NCBI GenBank assembly: GCA_009838965.1
Contig: VXQP01000076.1
Location: 1-43,385, forward strand
Direction: 5' to 3'
Length of the DNA stretch: 43,385 nucleotides
Origin: Chloroflexota bacterium
GTDB lineage: Bacteria; Chloroflexota; Dehalococcoidia; Lucifugimonadales; Australimonadaceae
Shown: positions 1-9,933 of the stretch, in pieces
Numbering within the stretch: position 1 is the first letter of the stretch
How the letters are laid out: every line of letters starts with the position of its first letter
Program-made: the position numbers and the translations under genes
The notes under the pieces: generated by a model
What the model saw: only the letters and a program-made list of their open reading frames with translations
Databases searched by the model: none
What the model was told of the DNA's origin: nothing

Positions 1-2
1 CC

Positions 3-1268
3 CCTACTCCGACCGCGACGCCCACGCCTACCCCAACCTTCACTCCGACCCCTACTCCCTCACCGACGCCAACTGCAACGCCGACGCCAACACCTATTCC
101 TACCCCCACGCCCACTCCGACGCCGACCCCAGCGCCGTTCCCGTGGACCGCGTTCCCGCCCGGCTCGTGGCTCGTCGGTGAGCAGATCGTCCCCGGCGTC
201 TACGAGGCCACCCAGGTATCGGGAACGTGCGAGTGGGCGCGCCTCAGCAGGCTCGATGCCGGCGGCGCAGACTTGCTTTTCGAGGACTCGACGACCGCCC
301 CTCCGACCGTCGCCATCCTCCCGACCGACGCTGGCTTCCGCGCCTCCGAGTCCTGCGGCTGGTGGAGGCTCAAGCCTTCCCCGACTCCGACGCCCACGCA
401 TACGCCTACGCCCACGGCGACCCCGTACCCTGACTTTCAGGTAGCCGAACAGCACACGACGTTAAGCAGCGGTTTCCAGCATACGTGTGCACTGCGACCT
501 GATGGGACTCCTGTTTGCTGGGGCGGTATACAGCCACCCCCAGAGGGGGAAAAGGTCGTGTCTATCAGTAGCGGCCTTGCCTATGCCTGTGGACTCAGAC
601 CCGATGGTAGCGCGGTCTGCTGGGGGGATAATCGTAGCGGTCAGGCATCGCCGCCGGAAGGCGAGCGATTTGCATCCATTAGCAGCGGAAGCAACCAGGC
701 ATGCGCATTGTTATTCGACGGCAGCCCCATCTGCTGGGGCGGGTATCATGAACTAGACTCGACGGTTGAGCGTTTCGCCTCAATCAGCAGCGGCGGTGAC
801 CCCGGTTTTTCAACACACACTGGGCATACTTGTGCTCTGCGTCCTGACGGCAGCGCGGTTTGCTGGGGTGCCATAAGGGAATCGCCAGAGCATGATCGGT
901 TCTTGGTCATCAGCAGTGGCGGTCGACACACATGCGCGCTACGGTTAGACGGTAGCGCCGCCTGCTGGAGAGGTCGCGGAGAGGCGACATCGCCGCTTAC
1001 AGGGCGTTCTTCGGCCATTAGCAGCGGGGGATACCATACGTGCGCGCTTCGTGCCGACGGTAGTGCTGCCTGCTGGGGGACCAATCCTCACGGAGAAGCG
1101 TCACCTCCTGCAGGTGAGCGGTTCGGGGCAATCAGCAGCGGGGGATACCACACGTGTGCATTACGCCCGGATGGTAGTGCTGTCTGCTGGGGCTACGATG
1201 AACACGGCCAAGCAACACCACCAGAGGGCGAGCGGTTCGCTGTGGGTCGGGTTGAGGTTGGGGGTTGA
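3..1268 (+). CDS. Secreted Thr-Pro-linker / RCC1-repeat protein (5' end outside window)
   Basis: The frame is open from the first bases, so this is the C-terminal 421 residues of a longer gene. In order: a Thr-Pro-rich linker (about residues 1-46), a compact beta domain of about 70 residues with paired Cys and Trp (PPGSWLVGEQIVPGVYEA ... CGWWRL), a second short Thr-Pro linker, then seven RCC1-like repeats. Each repeat carries a C-x-LRxDGSxxCWG core preceded by ISSG. RCC1 repeats form a beta-propeller, and seven match one full propeller. The cysteines at fixed places in each repeat suggest disulfides and export. The linkers resemble wall or membrane spacers in exported Chloroflexota proteins. 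The binding partner cannot be told. An ATG at 273 is in frame but lies inside the beta domain and is not a credible start. Confidence 0.8.
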   Translation, partial: PTPTATPTPTPTFTPTPTPSPTPTATPTPTPIPTPTPTPTPTPAPFPWTAFPPGSWLVGEQIVPGVYEATQVSGTCEWARLSRLDAGGADLLFEDSTTAPPTVAILPTDAGFRASESCGWWRLKPSPTPTPTHTPTPTATPYPDFQVAEQHTTLSSGFQHTCALRPDGTPVCWGGIQPPPEGEKVVSISSGLAYACGLRPDGSAVCWGDNRSGQASPPEGERFASISSGSNQACALLFDGSPICWGGYHELDSTVERFASISSGGDPGFSTHTGHTCALRPDGSAVCWGAIRESPEHDRFLVISSGGRHTCALRLDGSAACWRGRGEATSPLTGRSSAISSGGYHTCALRADGSAACWGTNPHGEASPPAGERFGAISSGGYHTCALRPDGSAVCWGYDEHGQATPPEGERFAVGRVEVGG

Positions 1269-1290
1269 CGAGGTAGGAAGCGGTAAGTAG

Positions 1291-1330
1291 GGTTGCGGCT
1301 CGTGTGCGGCAAAGCTTACACGTCGCAACC
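1291..1330. terminator. Long hairpin between the RCC1 gene and the STAND gene
   Basis: GGTTGCG (1291-1297) pairs with CGCAACC (1324-1330), and CGTGT (1301-1305) pairs with ACACG (1318-1322), with a 3/1 internal loop and a 12-nt apical loop. No T-run follows, so it could be a Rho-type or read-through terminator for the RCC1 gene, or a leader structure for the downstream NTPase gene. Confidence 0.45.
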
Positions 1331-1367
1331 GTGGCCTTCATACAAACGATGCGGCAAGAGGTGAAGG

Positions 1368-3662
1368 ATGGACATCAATAACTACACCAATGACTTACTC
1401 TTAGATTTCTTGGATGCGTTTCACAACGAGCTAGTTAGGCTACTCAAATTAGAATATGGAGATAGATGGCTTGAGACAGGTGTGTCGAGACATTTCAATC
1501 CAGAGTATTTTGCAAGAACGGAAGAGATGCTGAGTTCACCCATGCGAGCGGTAGACATGCCACGTGAGCCAGAAGAGTTATACGGTGTAGAGCACTTGGC
1601 AAAGATAGTTGATGGGAACAGGAAAATCTTTAGGCCTTTGTTTCAGGACATCGACAGGACAAGGGTGTACTTGGGAGAAATAGCCGAGCTGCGCCACAAC
1701 CTTGCACATCGCCGTAGGCGCCACCTCGTTCGGCTCGAGGACCTCATAAGATTTACGCAAAACGCTCGCCGGCTACTAGAAGCTGTGGGATCAACCCAAG
1801 CAAGTCATTTCTCTAGCGTTGTTGATGCGTTGGCTCAAGGCGGGAAACCCTGGGGCACTCCACTAGGGGGACGGCTACCTCACTTGGACGAAATATATGA
1901 TGAATTCATTGGTCGGCCTGAGCAGCTACGCAACCTTGGGGCCTGGTTTATGGATGATGCAAAGCCTATTGTAATATGGGGGTATGGTGGCGCAGGTAAG
2001 AGTGCATTAGCATACAAATTCGCAAAAGAGGTGCAGGAATCTGCTCCTGACGGTTTTGATGCGGTCATTTGGCTAACCGCTAAGCGATTGGAATTTGTAG
2101 AAGGTACTACGCGCCAACACGTGCCAGACTTCACTGACACATTTACCTTTTGCAAGAGCATATGGGAAGGGCTGTATGGTGACGTCCCTAACAATGTACT
2201 TGGAGATAATAGAACAGAGCAGCTAATCGATGAATTGAACAAGACGAAGTGTTTGATAATCGTAGATGACTTAGATACGGTATTGGATGATGTTGAAACT
2301 GCCGATTTTTTATTGCATGAACTCAGAGCATGCAAAAGCTCCATTCTATACACGTCTAGGCAACAGGTTCAAGGTTTAAGATACATTGAAGTCCCAGGCT
2401 TTGAAGGCGATGAGCTCTTGGAATTCATCAGACAACGTGGATTAGAATATAAGCTTGATGCTCAGGACGCCTGTAACCGCGCCACAGCAATCGCCTCTGT
2501 TACGGGAGGATATCCACTATTTGTCGACGATCTTCTTCGCTATTCAATACTTGTCGGCATGGATGACGCAATTCAAGATTGGAAACAGCGACAAGGTGAT
2601 GCTGCAAGAGAGTATGCGCTAAGCAGGCAGTTGGCACACCTGCAAAAAGAGGGTGTGGGTGGTAAAGTGCTGAAAGGTGTAGCAGCTAGCCGCCATCCTC
2701 TTACTCTTGCGGAAATAGGCAAGTTGGTTGGAGTCACCGACCTCGACGCCGAAGCAGGTGTAAGGAACCTTCTCAAATGGCATTTATTGTATCGGGCGGT
2801 TCGAGAGGAAGACAATGTCCCGGCGTTTAGCATGAATGGAAACACCAGGAGGTTGACGGAACTGGTATTTAAATCAGACCCCGAATATATCGGTATGTGC
2901 ACTGCGGTGGCTACATTGACAGGCGAGCGTATTCCTGAGGCAAAGCGTAAGGCAATAGCCACCGCTATTTCGTATGCGCAGAAGACCTTACGCGCCAATG
3001 GAATCGATTCCGCAGCGGGAGAACTCAGATCCAGAATGACCGGTGAGCTAGCGCATAGTGCTGATCTTCATGGTGCTCTGGGATGGATTTACTCTCAACC
3101 AGGAGGTGTTTCAGGTACGGCAAGAGAATGTTTTGAAGAGGCGTGTAAGTTAGGTTCACAGCATGTTGAAACATATTTGCACTGGATAGATATGGAGAAA
3201 AGAATTGCTGAGCAAGCAGTAAAACAGATACCAGAACGTAATCTTCTGACTCTATGGGAGAATGCGATGCACGCAGTCGAAATGGCATTGGGGAAATGCG
3301 GTGAAATAGACATACTATTCCAACAAGCTGGTTACATCAGAAGCCGACAAGCAGGGACGTACGACCACTTGAACGAGTTCGCTTTAGCTCAAGGCGCACA
3401 CCGAACCGCGGTAGAATGGTTTGAGCGATCCTTAGAGGCTCCTAGTCACGCAAGTGTACGCATTTCGCGATATCAAGTTTATCGAGGGTTGGCTATTTCC
3501 TTTGCCGGTCTGAATGATCAAGACGGCTTGGTGAGAGCCATCAATAATTGGAGGACCTTGGCGAGGGATTACTCTGATTTTGTGGAAGAGGTGCGTCGGA
3601 TTACTAACAAAGTACCGGGAATTGAACGTAGACTCCCTTGGATTTATGATTTGAACCAGTAA
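1368..3662 (+). CDS. HEPN-STAND (NB-ARC-like) NTPase, probable defence protein
   Basis: 764 residues. The N-terminal ~140 residues form a helical domain with R109-HNLA-H114, the Rx4H motif of HEPN ribonucleases, similar to Swt1-type HEPN domains. A STAND NTPase follows: Walker A GYGGAGKS (205-212), Walker B LIIVDDLD (297-303), a TSR sensor motif (329-331) and GGYPLF (380-385), the GLPL-like motif. The C-terminal ~250 residues are helical and TPR-like, the usual ligand-sensing part. Known STAND proteins with effector domains oligomerise on sensing a phage protein; here the effector would be an RNase. The ATG has GAGGTG just upstream. The gene is visibly AT-richer than its neighbours, with many AAT, TTA and ATA codons, which suggests horizontal transfer. 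No partner gene is adjacent. The domain calls are firm; the antiviral role is inference. Confidence 0.85.
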   Translation: MDINNYTNDLLLDFLDAFHNELVRLLKLEYGDRWLETGVSRHFNPEYFARTEEMLSSPMRAVDMPREPEELYGVEHLAKIVDGNRKIFRPLFQDIDRTRVYLGEIAELRHNLAHRRRRHLVRLEDLIRFTQNARRLLEAVGSTQASHFSSVVDALAQGGKPWGTPLGGRLPHLDEIYDEFIGRPEQLRNLGAWFMDDAKPIVIWGYGGAGKSALAYKFAKEVQESAPDGFDAVIWLTAKRLEFVEGTTRQHVPDFTDTFTFCKSIWEGLYGDVPNNVLGDNRTEQLIDELNKTKCLIIVDDLDTVLDDVETADFLLHELRACKSSILYTSRQQVQGLRYIEVPGFEGDELLEFIRQRGLEYKLDAQDACNRATAIASVTGGYPLFVDDLLRYSILVGMDDAIQDWKQRQGDAAREYALSRQLAHLQKEGVGGKVLKGVAASRHPLTLAEIGKLVGVTDLDAEAGVRNLLKWHLLYRAVREEDNVPAFSMNGNTRRLTELVFKSDPEYIGMCTAVATLTGERIPEAKRKAIATAISYAQKTLRANGIDSAAGELRSRMTGELAHSADLHGALGWIYSQPGGVSGTARECFEEACKLGSQHVETYLHWIDMEKRIAEQAVKQIPERNLLTLWENAMHAVEMALGKCGEIDILFQQAGYIRSRQAGTYDHLNEFALAQGAHRTAVEWFERSLEAPSHASVRISRYQVYRGLAISFAGLNDQDGLVRAINNWRTLARDYSDFVEEVRRITNKVPGIERRLPWIYDLNQ

Positions 3663-3695
3663 CCGCGAGTGGTTGGAGTATCCTTCCCTGTACCA

Positions 3696-3997
3696 CTGAC
3701 ACGCGCCCCTTTCGCGGTCGGAGGGTCGCCGCGTACGCTGGTTGCATGACCGTCGTACGCGTAGCACCTATAGACCGCGTTTATGGCTCGGGGCCTCAGC
3801 TATCGATCTGGTCTATGGGTCCGGCGGCAAACTTTGAATTCGTTGGCCACCTGGCCGCCTTAATGGCCGGAAGCAGGCCACGGCCTGCGAAACACCCCGG
3901 ATTTAGGTGGCCAAGGTGGCCAAACCAGCAGGCCGGTTTACTCGTAGATCGGCGGTTAAGGGGGCCAGATTGCCGAGGCGTTGGCCACCTTAATCGG
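3696..3997 (+). repeat. 302-bp intergenic repeat, copy 1
   Basis: Inverted counterpart of 32807-33108, also 302 bp. By eye about 80% of positions agree after small indels. The first 48 positions differ at three sites. Inside are repeated GGTGGCC/GGCCACC sub-motifs next to TTAA. It starts 33 bp after the STAND stop codon and ends 115 bp before the acs start. It carries no credible gene. Confidence 0.85.
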
Positions 3998-4112
3998 AAG
4001 GCCGCTCATGGTGAGCTGTCGAACCCCCACCCCTTGCCACTCCAACCGCCCCTCCATACACTTGCGCCTGCCCCATGACTGCTCGAAGACTCCCTCACCG
4101 GAGAGGCGCGAC

Positions 4113-5867
<1,755 letters not shown>

Positions 5868-5914
5868 ACCCTCGAAGGGAACTGGGGAAGTTCGTCGTTC
5901 CTGCGCCTAAACCC

Positions 5915-5941
5915 GTCATTCCCGCGAAGGCGGGAATCCAG
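5915..5941. repeat. REP family A palindrome
   Basis: GTCATTCCCGCG-AAGG-CGGGAATCCAG-type element with an ATTCCCGC/GCGGGAAT stem. Full copies recur at 15980 and 32763, a copy lacking the first base pairs at 11461, and diverged copies at 14708 and 14779. Confidence 0.85.
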
Positions 5942-5991
5942 CATGCGCGACAGTGGAGCGCAAACAGGGGTGGTGTGCACGGGGCGTTAGT

Positions 5992-6043
5992 CCCCTCTCC
6001 TGAGGGAGAGGGCAACGCGCTTCAGCGCGTGGGTGAGGGCCCT
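5992..6043. repeat. REP family B double palindrome
   Basis: A CCCTCTCC/GGAGAGGG hairpin followed by AACGCGCTTCAGCGCGT and GGGTGAGGG. Both halves are self-complementary. Five further copies occur in the window. Confidence 0.85.
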
Positions 6044-6057
6044 GCGGGCGGGGCGGG

Positions 6058-6103
6058 GCTTGTCATGCTGAGCGCAGCGCAGCGGAGTCGAAGCATCTCT
6101 CGG
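6058..6103. repeat. Short repeat-like spacer (TCATGCTGAGCGCAGCG type)
   Basis: GC-rich stretch containing TCATGCTGAGCGCAGCG and a CGAAGCATCTCTCGG end. It sits between two family B elements and looks like a common intergenic repeat of this type. Only one copy is visible here, so this rests on general familiarity. Confidence 0.4.
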
Positions 6104-6116
6104 GTGGACCGCCTGA

Positions 6117-6169
6117 CCCCCTCTCCTGGGGGAGAGGGCAACGCGCTTCACCGCGTGGGTGAGGGCCCT
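6117..6169. repeat. REP family B double palindrome
   Basis: Second copy, 125 bp from the first in direct orientation. It differs in the second stem (TTCACCGCG instead of TTCAGCGCG) and abuts the 3' end of the minus-strand membrane protein gene. Confidence 0.85.
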
Positions 6170-6182
6170 TGGGCCCCAGCGC

Positions 6183-6899
6183 CTAAAGGGCCTCCGAGTC
6201 CGGCTCGCTTGTCGGCTTGTCCTTCGACGACGCCAGCCCCCACCCCAACAGCACCATGTAGACGATCCCGATGACGGGCATCGCTGCGAATGCCGGCGCG
6301 AGCGCCAGTTCCAACTCGTTCGAATGCCACGCGACGATGAACACCGCCAGCGCCGCAACGGCCAGTACTGCAAAGACGACGTTCACCACGGACGGCAGGT
6401 GCAGGGGCTCACGCCGGAAAGCGAAGCCCAGCGCCATGACCGCCGTCCCGGAAAAGCCGGCGACGCCGGAGGTGAAGTGGAACCCCCATACCACCCGCTG
6501 CAGCTGCACCGCCGATCGGAACCACTCCTCCGACTCCGCCCCGCTGCTCTCCAGCGACGCCACTCCCATACCGGTGATCATGTAATCGAAACCCCGCATC
6601 ACCATCTGCAGCGCGAGGGCGAGGACCAGCGCCAGGAGGCCGAGCCGTGGCACGGGGGCCGCATACCGTCGCAGGGTCAGGAGGCCGTGGAGCATGAGCA
6701 CAGCGCCGAAGATGATGACGATCGGCACAGTGTAGGACAGCGCCTCGTTGCGCGCCATCGCCAGCGTGAGGCTGCTGAGACTCGTGGAGGGCACCGTGTC
6801 CACCGCGCCGCGGCCCGGCGAGAGCGCATAGCCCACCGCCATTGCCGCGGTCCCCAGGAGCAGGGACCAGCCGCCGAGCCGCTTCTCTGTCCAACGCAT
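6183..6899 (-). CDS. Multi-pass membrane protein of unknown function
   Basis: 238 residues from the ATG at 6899 (MRWTEKRLGG). The frame stays open further upstream but would then overlap the His-rich gene on the same strand, so the internal start is preferred. Six or so hydrophobic segments are visible (WSLLLGTAAMAVGYAL, VPIVIIFGAVLMLHGLL, LGLLALVLALALQMVM, GVAGFSGTAVMALGFAF, VVNVVFAVLAVAALAVFIVA, AAMPVIGIVYMVLLGWGLA). No catalytic motif is seen. It loosely resembles small DUF4386-like integral membrane proteins, but this was not recognised with certainty. It lies downstream of the response regulator and His-rich genes and may be co-transcribed with them. Confidence 0.6.
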   Translation of the reverse strand: MRWTEKRLGGWSLLLGTAAMAVGYALSPGRGAVDTVPSTSLSSLTLAMARNEALSYTVPIVIIFGAVLMLHGLLTLRRYAAPVPRLGLLALVLALALQMVMRGFDYMITGMGVASLESSGAESEEWFRSAVQLQRVVWGFHFTSGVAGFSGTAVMALGFAFRREPLHLPSVVNVVFAVLAVAALAVFIVAWHSNELELALAPAFAAMPVIGIVYMVLLGWGLASSKDKPTSEPDSEAL

Positions 6900-6964
6900 G
6901 ACGTTTCCCACGTGTTCTGTCGTCCCTTCGCGATCGCCGGGCACCCCGGCGAAGACTACCTCAC

Positions 6965-7219
6965 TCAGCAACCCGGTTGCCCGGGATTGCCGCAGCACTC
7001 CTGCCCGTGCCCTCCTCGCACCTTCCGCCAGTAGTTGGAGCCTGCGACGAGGAACCTCCTGCGCCACGGCAGGTCGCTCTCCCGGAAGTTGGCCAGGGTC
7101 ATGGACCAGGCTTCGGGCGAGAAGGCGTCCCTCCACCCCCGTCGCCGCCGGTGTTCGTGCTCGCCGTCGTGGTCGTGGTGATGACCGTGGTGATGGTCGT
7201 GCTCGTGCTCGCCGCTCAT
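6965..7219 (-). CDS. Small His-rich protein with CCGNPGQPGC tail
   Basis: 84 residues from the ATG at 7219, preceded by GAGGAG at 7-nt spacing. Residues 5-23 hold eleven histidines in an HxH/HH pattern, a likely metal-binding (Zn, Ni, Co) tail. The middle is a conserved-looking basic and aromatic block (GWRDAFSPEAWSMTLANF ... WRRRFLVAGSNYW). The end has C75-C76 and C84 in a Gly-Pro context. No signal peptide is seen. The strong ribosome site and tight spacing to the response regulator gene (31 nt) support a real gene. Function unknown; metal storage or delivery is a guess from composition. Confidence 0.65.
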   Translation of the reverse strand: MSGEHEHDHHHGHHHDHDGEHEHRRRRGWRDAFSPEAWSMTLANFRESDLPWRRRFLVAGSNYWRKVRGGHGQECCGNPGQPGC

Positions 7220-7250
7220 CGCGGGACTCCTCACTGGGCTGGACCGCCGC

Positions 7251-7925
7251 TTAATCCTTGGAGCCGTTATCCAGCAGGCCGCTGCGCACCGCCCAGACCA
7301 CCATCTCCTGCTTCGTCTTGGTCCCCAGCTTGTTCTGGATGCCGTAGATGGCGTTGCGGATGGTCAATGGGCGGCTGCCCCTGACTTCCCCGATCGCGGC
7401 GTACGACAACCCCTTCGCAAACAGTGTGAGTATCTCCTGCTCCCGGGCGGTCAGTTTCTCGAGGTCCGGTGGGGCGGCCCGGCGGGCTGTCGCGCGTATC
7501 CCGGTGAATACGCGCTTTATCACGTCACCGGGTATGCGGTATTCGCCGCCGGCAACGTCCCGGACCGCGCTGAGGAACTCGTCTTTCCCGGCGTACTTCT
7601 GGAGGAATCCCGCTGCTCCGGCGGCGACCGATTCGATGACCGCATCCTCTTCGGTTGCGACGGTCAGGATGAGCACGTGCGTATCGGGCAGCCTGTCCGT
7701 GATCTCCCTGCACGCCTCGATACCGTTCTTCACCGGCATCAGGACATCCATGACGACCACGTCAGGTTTGAGGTCCTGGGCTACCCTGACCGCCGTCGCG
7801 CCGTTTTCGGCCTGGCCGACCACTTCGAAGTCGCCCGCGTTCTCCAGCAACTCTCGAAGACCGTCCCGTATGATCCCGTGATCATCCACGATCATGACCC
7901 TGACAGGTATCGACGGTTGATGCAC
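7251..7925 (-). CDS. NarL/FixJ-type response regulator
   Basis: 224 residues from a GTG at 7925 with AAAGGGG upstream at 5-nt spacing. The receiver domain has D14-D15, phosphoacceptor D60 (VVVMDVLMP), T88 and K110. The C-terminal LuxR-type helix-turn-helix begins at LTAREQEILTLFAKGLSYAAIG. Its recognition helix is unusual: SRPLTIRNAIYGIQNKLGTKTK where the common form is TVKxHxxxIxxKLG. No histidine kinase is next to it, so it is an orphan regulator. It is divergent from the dehydrogenase at 7994 and is followed on the same strand by the His-rich and membrane protein genes, which it may control. Confidence 0.88.
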   Translation of the reverse strand: MHQPSIPVRVMIVDDHGIIRDGLRELLENAGDFEVVGQAENGATAVRVAQDLKPDVVVMDVLMPVKNGIEACREITDRLPDTHVLILTVATEEDAVIESVAAGAAGFLQKYAGKDEFLSAVRDVAGGEYRIPGDVIKRVFTGIRATARRAAPPDLEKLTAREQEILTLFAKGLSYAAIGEVRGSRPLTIRNAIYGIQNKLGTKTKQEMVVWAVRSGLLDNGSKD

Positions 7926-7953
7926 TCTTACCCCTTTCGCAGTGGACGGTGGC

Positions 7954-7982
7954 ACTATAAACCCCGGCAGCGCCCTTGTGTA
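7954..7982 (-). promoter_or_regulatory. Candidate promoter of the response regulator gene
   Basis: Minus strand: TACACA (7977-7982), 17-bp spacer, TATAGT (7954-7959). This predicts a start near 7947 and a ~22-nt leader holding the AAAGGGG site. On the plus strand of the same 68-bp divergent region, TAGAAT (7981-7986) lies 7 nt before the ATG at 7994. Confidence 0.4.
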
Positions 7983-7993
7983 GAATCGCCCGC

Positions 7994-9064
7994 ATGACGG
8001 ATCTCCCAACCCCCCTGAACCTCCTCCTCTTCATGGACACCGAGAACGCCCCCATCGCCGAACTGGAAGCCGTTGCGCCGGGTCGTCTGAAAGTCACCGC
8101 GGCCCCTGCCCAGGCGTTCGTGGACGCCGCCGGGATGCTCCCGGCGACCACCGGCCTCTGGAAGCCGCGACCCTGGAGCACCGACCTCACCCCGGAGCAG
8201 TGCAAGCAGGTTCTCCACGACACCCACGTCCTCGTGCTCACCCTCCCCTACCCGAAGCGGCTGCTCCCCCGTATGCCCAACCTGCTCTGGGCCCAGTACC
8301 TCTGGGCCGGCATCTCCGACCTCCAGCACTCCGATCTCTGGGGCGGGCACGTCCGCATCACCTCGTCGCGTGGCTACGTCGACACCACCCCCATCGCCGA
8401 GATGGTCATGGCCGCCGCCCTCCACTTCGCGAAGGACCTCCGCGTCGCCGTCGACCAGGCCGTCGCGGGCGGGATGGACGCCGCCGGGTACGACCTCCGC
8501 ATGCTCGCGGGCAGGACGATGGGCGTCGTCGGTCTCGGCGGCATCGGCCTCGAGGTCGCGCGGCTCGCGAGCGCGATGGGCATGCGCGTCGTCGCCTCCC
8601 GCCTCTCCGTCGCGGAACGACAACCCGGCGAGAACGGCGTCGAGACCCTCTACCCGCCCGCCGACCTCCACGACATGCTCGCCCAGTGCGACTACGTCAC
8701 CCTCACGACCGCCCTCACCGACGAGACGCGCAACATGATCGACGACAACGCCGTCGCCGCGATGAAGGACGGCGCCGTGCTCCTGAACGTCGGGCGCGGC
8801 GAGCTCATCGACGAGCGCGCCCTGAAGGACGGTCTGCGCTCCGGCAAGGTCGGCGGGGCGTACCTCGACGTCTACGTCGACGAGTGGTTCCGCCCGCCCG
8901 ATCCCGGGATGCTCGCGCATCCCCGCGTCCTGATGACGCCCCACAACTCCGGCCACGTGGACGTCGCGACCTCGTTCGCCATGGACGTGCTCAAGCAGAA
9001 CATCGCCTACTTCCTCGCCGGAGAGCCCCTCATCAACGAGGTCGACTGGCAACGCGGCTACTGA
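7994..9064 (+). CDS. D-isomer-specific 2-hydroxyacid dehydrogenase
   Basis: 356 residues from the ATG at 7994; six further in-frame codons upstream are not needed. The NAD-binding domain has GLGGIG (180-185). Catalytic positions follow family order: Arg in LLNVGRGELID (R268), an acidic residue in LDVYVDEW (E297) and His in MTPHNSGH (H317). The family reduces 2-oxoacids or oxidises D-2-hydroxyacids; the substrate cannot be told from sequence. It is transcribed away from the response regulator. A family B repeat separates it from the next gene. Confidence 0.85.
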   Translation: MTDLPTPLNLLLFMDTENAPIAELEAVAPGRLKVTAAPAQAFVDAAGMLPATTGLWKPRPWSTDLTPEQCKQVLHDTHVLVLTLPYPKRLLPRMPNLLWAQYLWAGISDLQHSDLWGGHVRITSSRGYVDTTPIAEMVMAAALHFAKDLRVAVDQAVAGGMDAAGYDLRMLAGRTMGVVGLGGIGLEVARLASAMGMRVVASRLSVAERQPGENGVETLYPPADLHDMLAQCDYVTLTTALTDETRNMIDDNAVAAMKDGAVLLNVGRGELIDERALKDGLRSGKVGGAYLDVYVDEWFRPPDPGMLAHPRVLMTPHNSGHVDVATSFAMDVLKQNIAYFLAGEPLINEVDWQRGY

Positions 9065-9079
9065 TCCCTGTCTGCTCTC

Positions 9080-9124
9080 CTCGCCCTCTGGGAGAGGCAA
9101 CGCGCTTCAGCGCGTGGGTGAGGG
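9080..9124. repeat. REP family B double palindrome
   Basis: The first stem is shortened (CCCTCTGGGAGAGG) and the second is complete. It lies directly upstream of the hydrolase gene's TATACT (9131-9136). Confidence 0.8.
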
Positions 9125-9165
9125 TAGCGCTATACTCCGCCCACCCCATCCAAAGGAGGATCCCC

Positions 9166-9930
9166 GTGCGCGTTCCGGTGAAAAACGGTGAGGTCGAAGT
9201 TATCGAGCAGGGCAGCGGCGACCTCGTGGTCTGCGTCTCCTCGCTGGGGCGCGGCATCGAAGACTTCGACGCCCTTGCGCAGGACCTCGAAGCGGCCGGA
9301 TACCGGGTGGCTGGAGTGAACCATCGCGGCGTGGGTGACAGCTCTCCCGCTGTCGACGGGCTGACCCTCCGCGACTTCGCCGACGACGTGGCGCGGGCCA
9401 TTGAGCACGTCGGCGGCGCTCCCGCCCACCTGATCGGCCACGCGTTCGGCAACCGCATCGTGCGCTGCCTCGCCTCCGACCGCCCGGACCTCACCCGCAG
9501 CGTCACGCTCATCGCCCCCGGCGGCCAGGCGCCTCCCGCGCCTGACATCCCTCCCACGCTCATGCGCATCTTCGAACTCGACCGCCCCGCCGCCGACCGC
9601 CTCACCGACGTGCAGCGCGTCTTCTTCGCGCCCGGCCGCGACGCCTCCATCTGGCTCGACGGCTGGTTCCCGGCCACCCGGAAGATGCAGTGGGACGCGC
9701 GCGACTCCGTACCCTACGCCGAGTGGGGGTACGCCGGTTCCGCGCCGGTGCTCGCCATCCAGGGCCTCGACGACCCTATGGCCACCCCCGAGAATGGCTA
9801 CGTCCTGCGCGACCAGCTGGGGGCCGACCGCGTCGAGGTCGTCGACCTGCCCGACGCCAGCCACGCGCTGCTCCCCGAACAGCCGGAGGCCATCACCCGC
9901 GAAGTGCTCGCCTTCCTCGCAAAGCATTAG
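9166..9930 (+). CDS. Alpha/beta hydrolase-fold protein with Ala at the nucleophile position
   Basis: 254 residues from a GTG at 9166 with AAAGGAGG (9152-9159) upstream. The fold is clear: an HRGVGDSS loop (53-60), a strand-turn-helix elbow at 91-95, an acid in LAIQGLDDP (D202/D203) and the C-terminal His in DASHALLP (H233). The elbow reads G-H-A-F-G, so the nucleophilic Ser/Cys/Asp is replaced by Ala93. Classical ester hydrolysis is therefore doubtful; cofactor-independent or non-catalytic roles are possible. It is followed after 3 nt by the LLM gene and is probably coupled to it. A TATACT box at 9131-9136 may be its -10. Confidence 0.85.
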   Translation: MRVPVKNGEVEVIEQGSGDLVVCVSSLGRGIEDFDALAQDLEAAGYRVAGVNHRGVGDSSPAVDGLTLRDFADDVARAIEHVGGAPAHLIGHAFGNRIVRCLASDRPDLTRSVTLIAPGGQAPPAPDIPPTLMRIFELDRPAADRLTDVQRVFFAPGRDASIWLDGWFPATRKMQWDARDSVPYAEWGYAGSAPVLAIQGLDDPMATPENGYVLRDQLGADRVEVVDLPDASHALLPEQPEAITREVLAFLAKH

Positions 9931-9933
9931 CCC

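Noticed and set aside
3746-4078. 110-residue plus-strand ORF after the STAND gene
   Set aside because: It lies almost wholly in the 302-bp repeat, has no family resemblance and no ribosome site.
8200-9165. Long Arg/Pro-rich plus-strand frame joined to the hydrolase gene
   Set aside because: It is the shadow of the 2-hydroxyacid dehydrogenase gene in another frame; the hydrolase starts at the GTG at 9166 behind AAAGGAGG.
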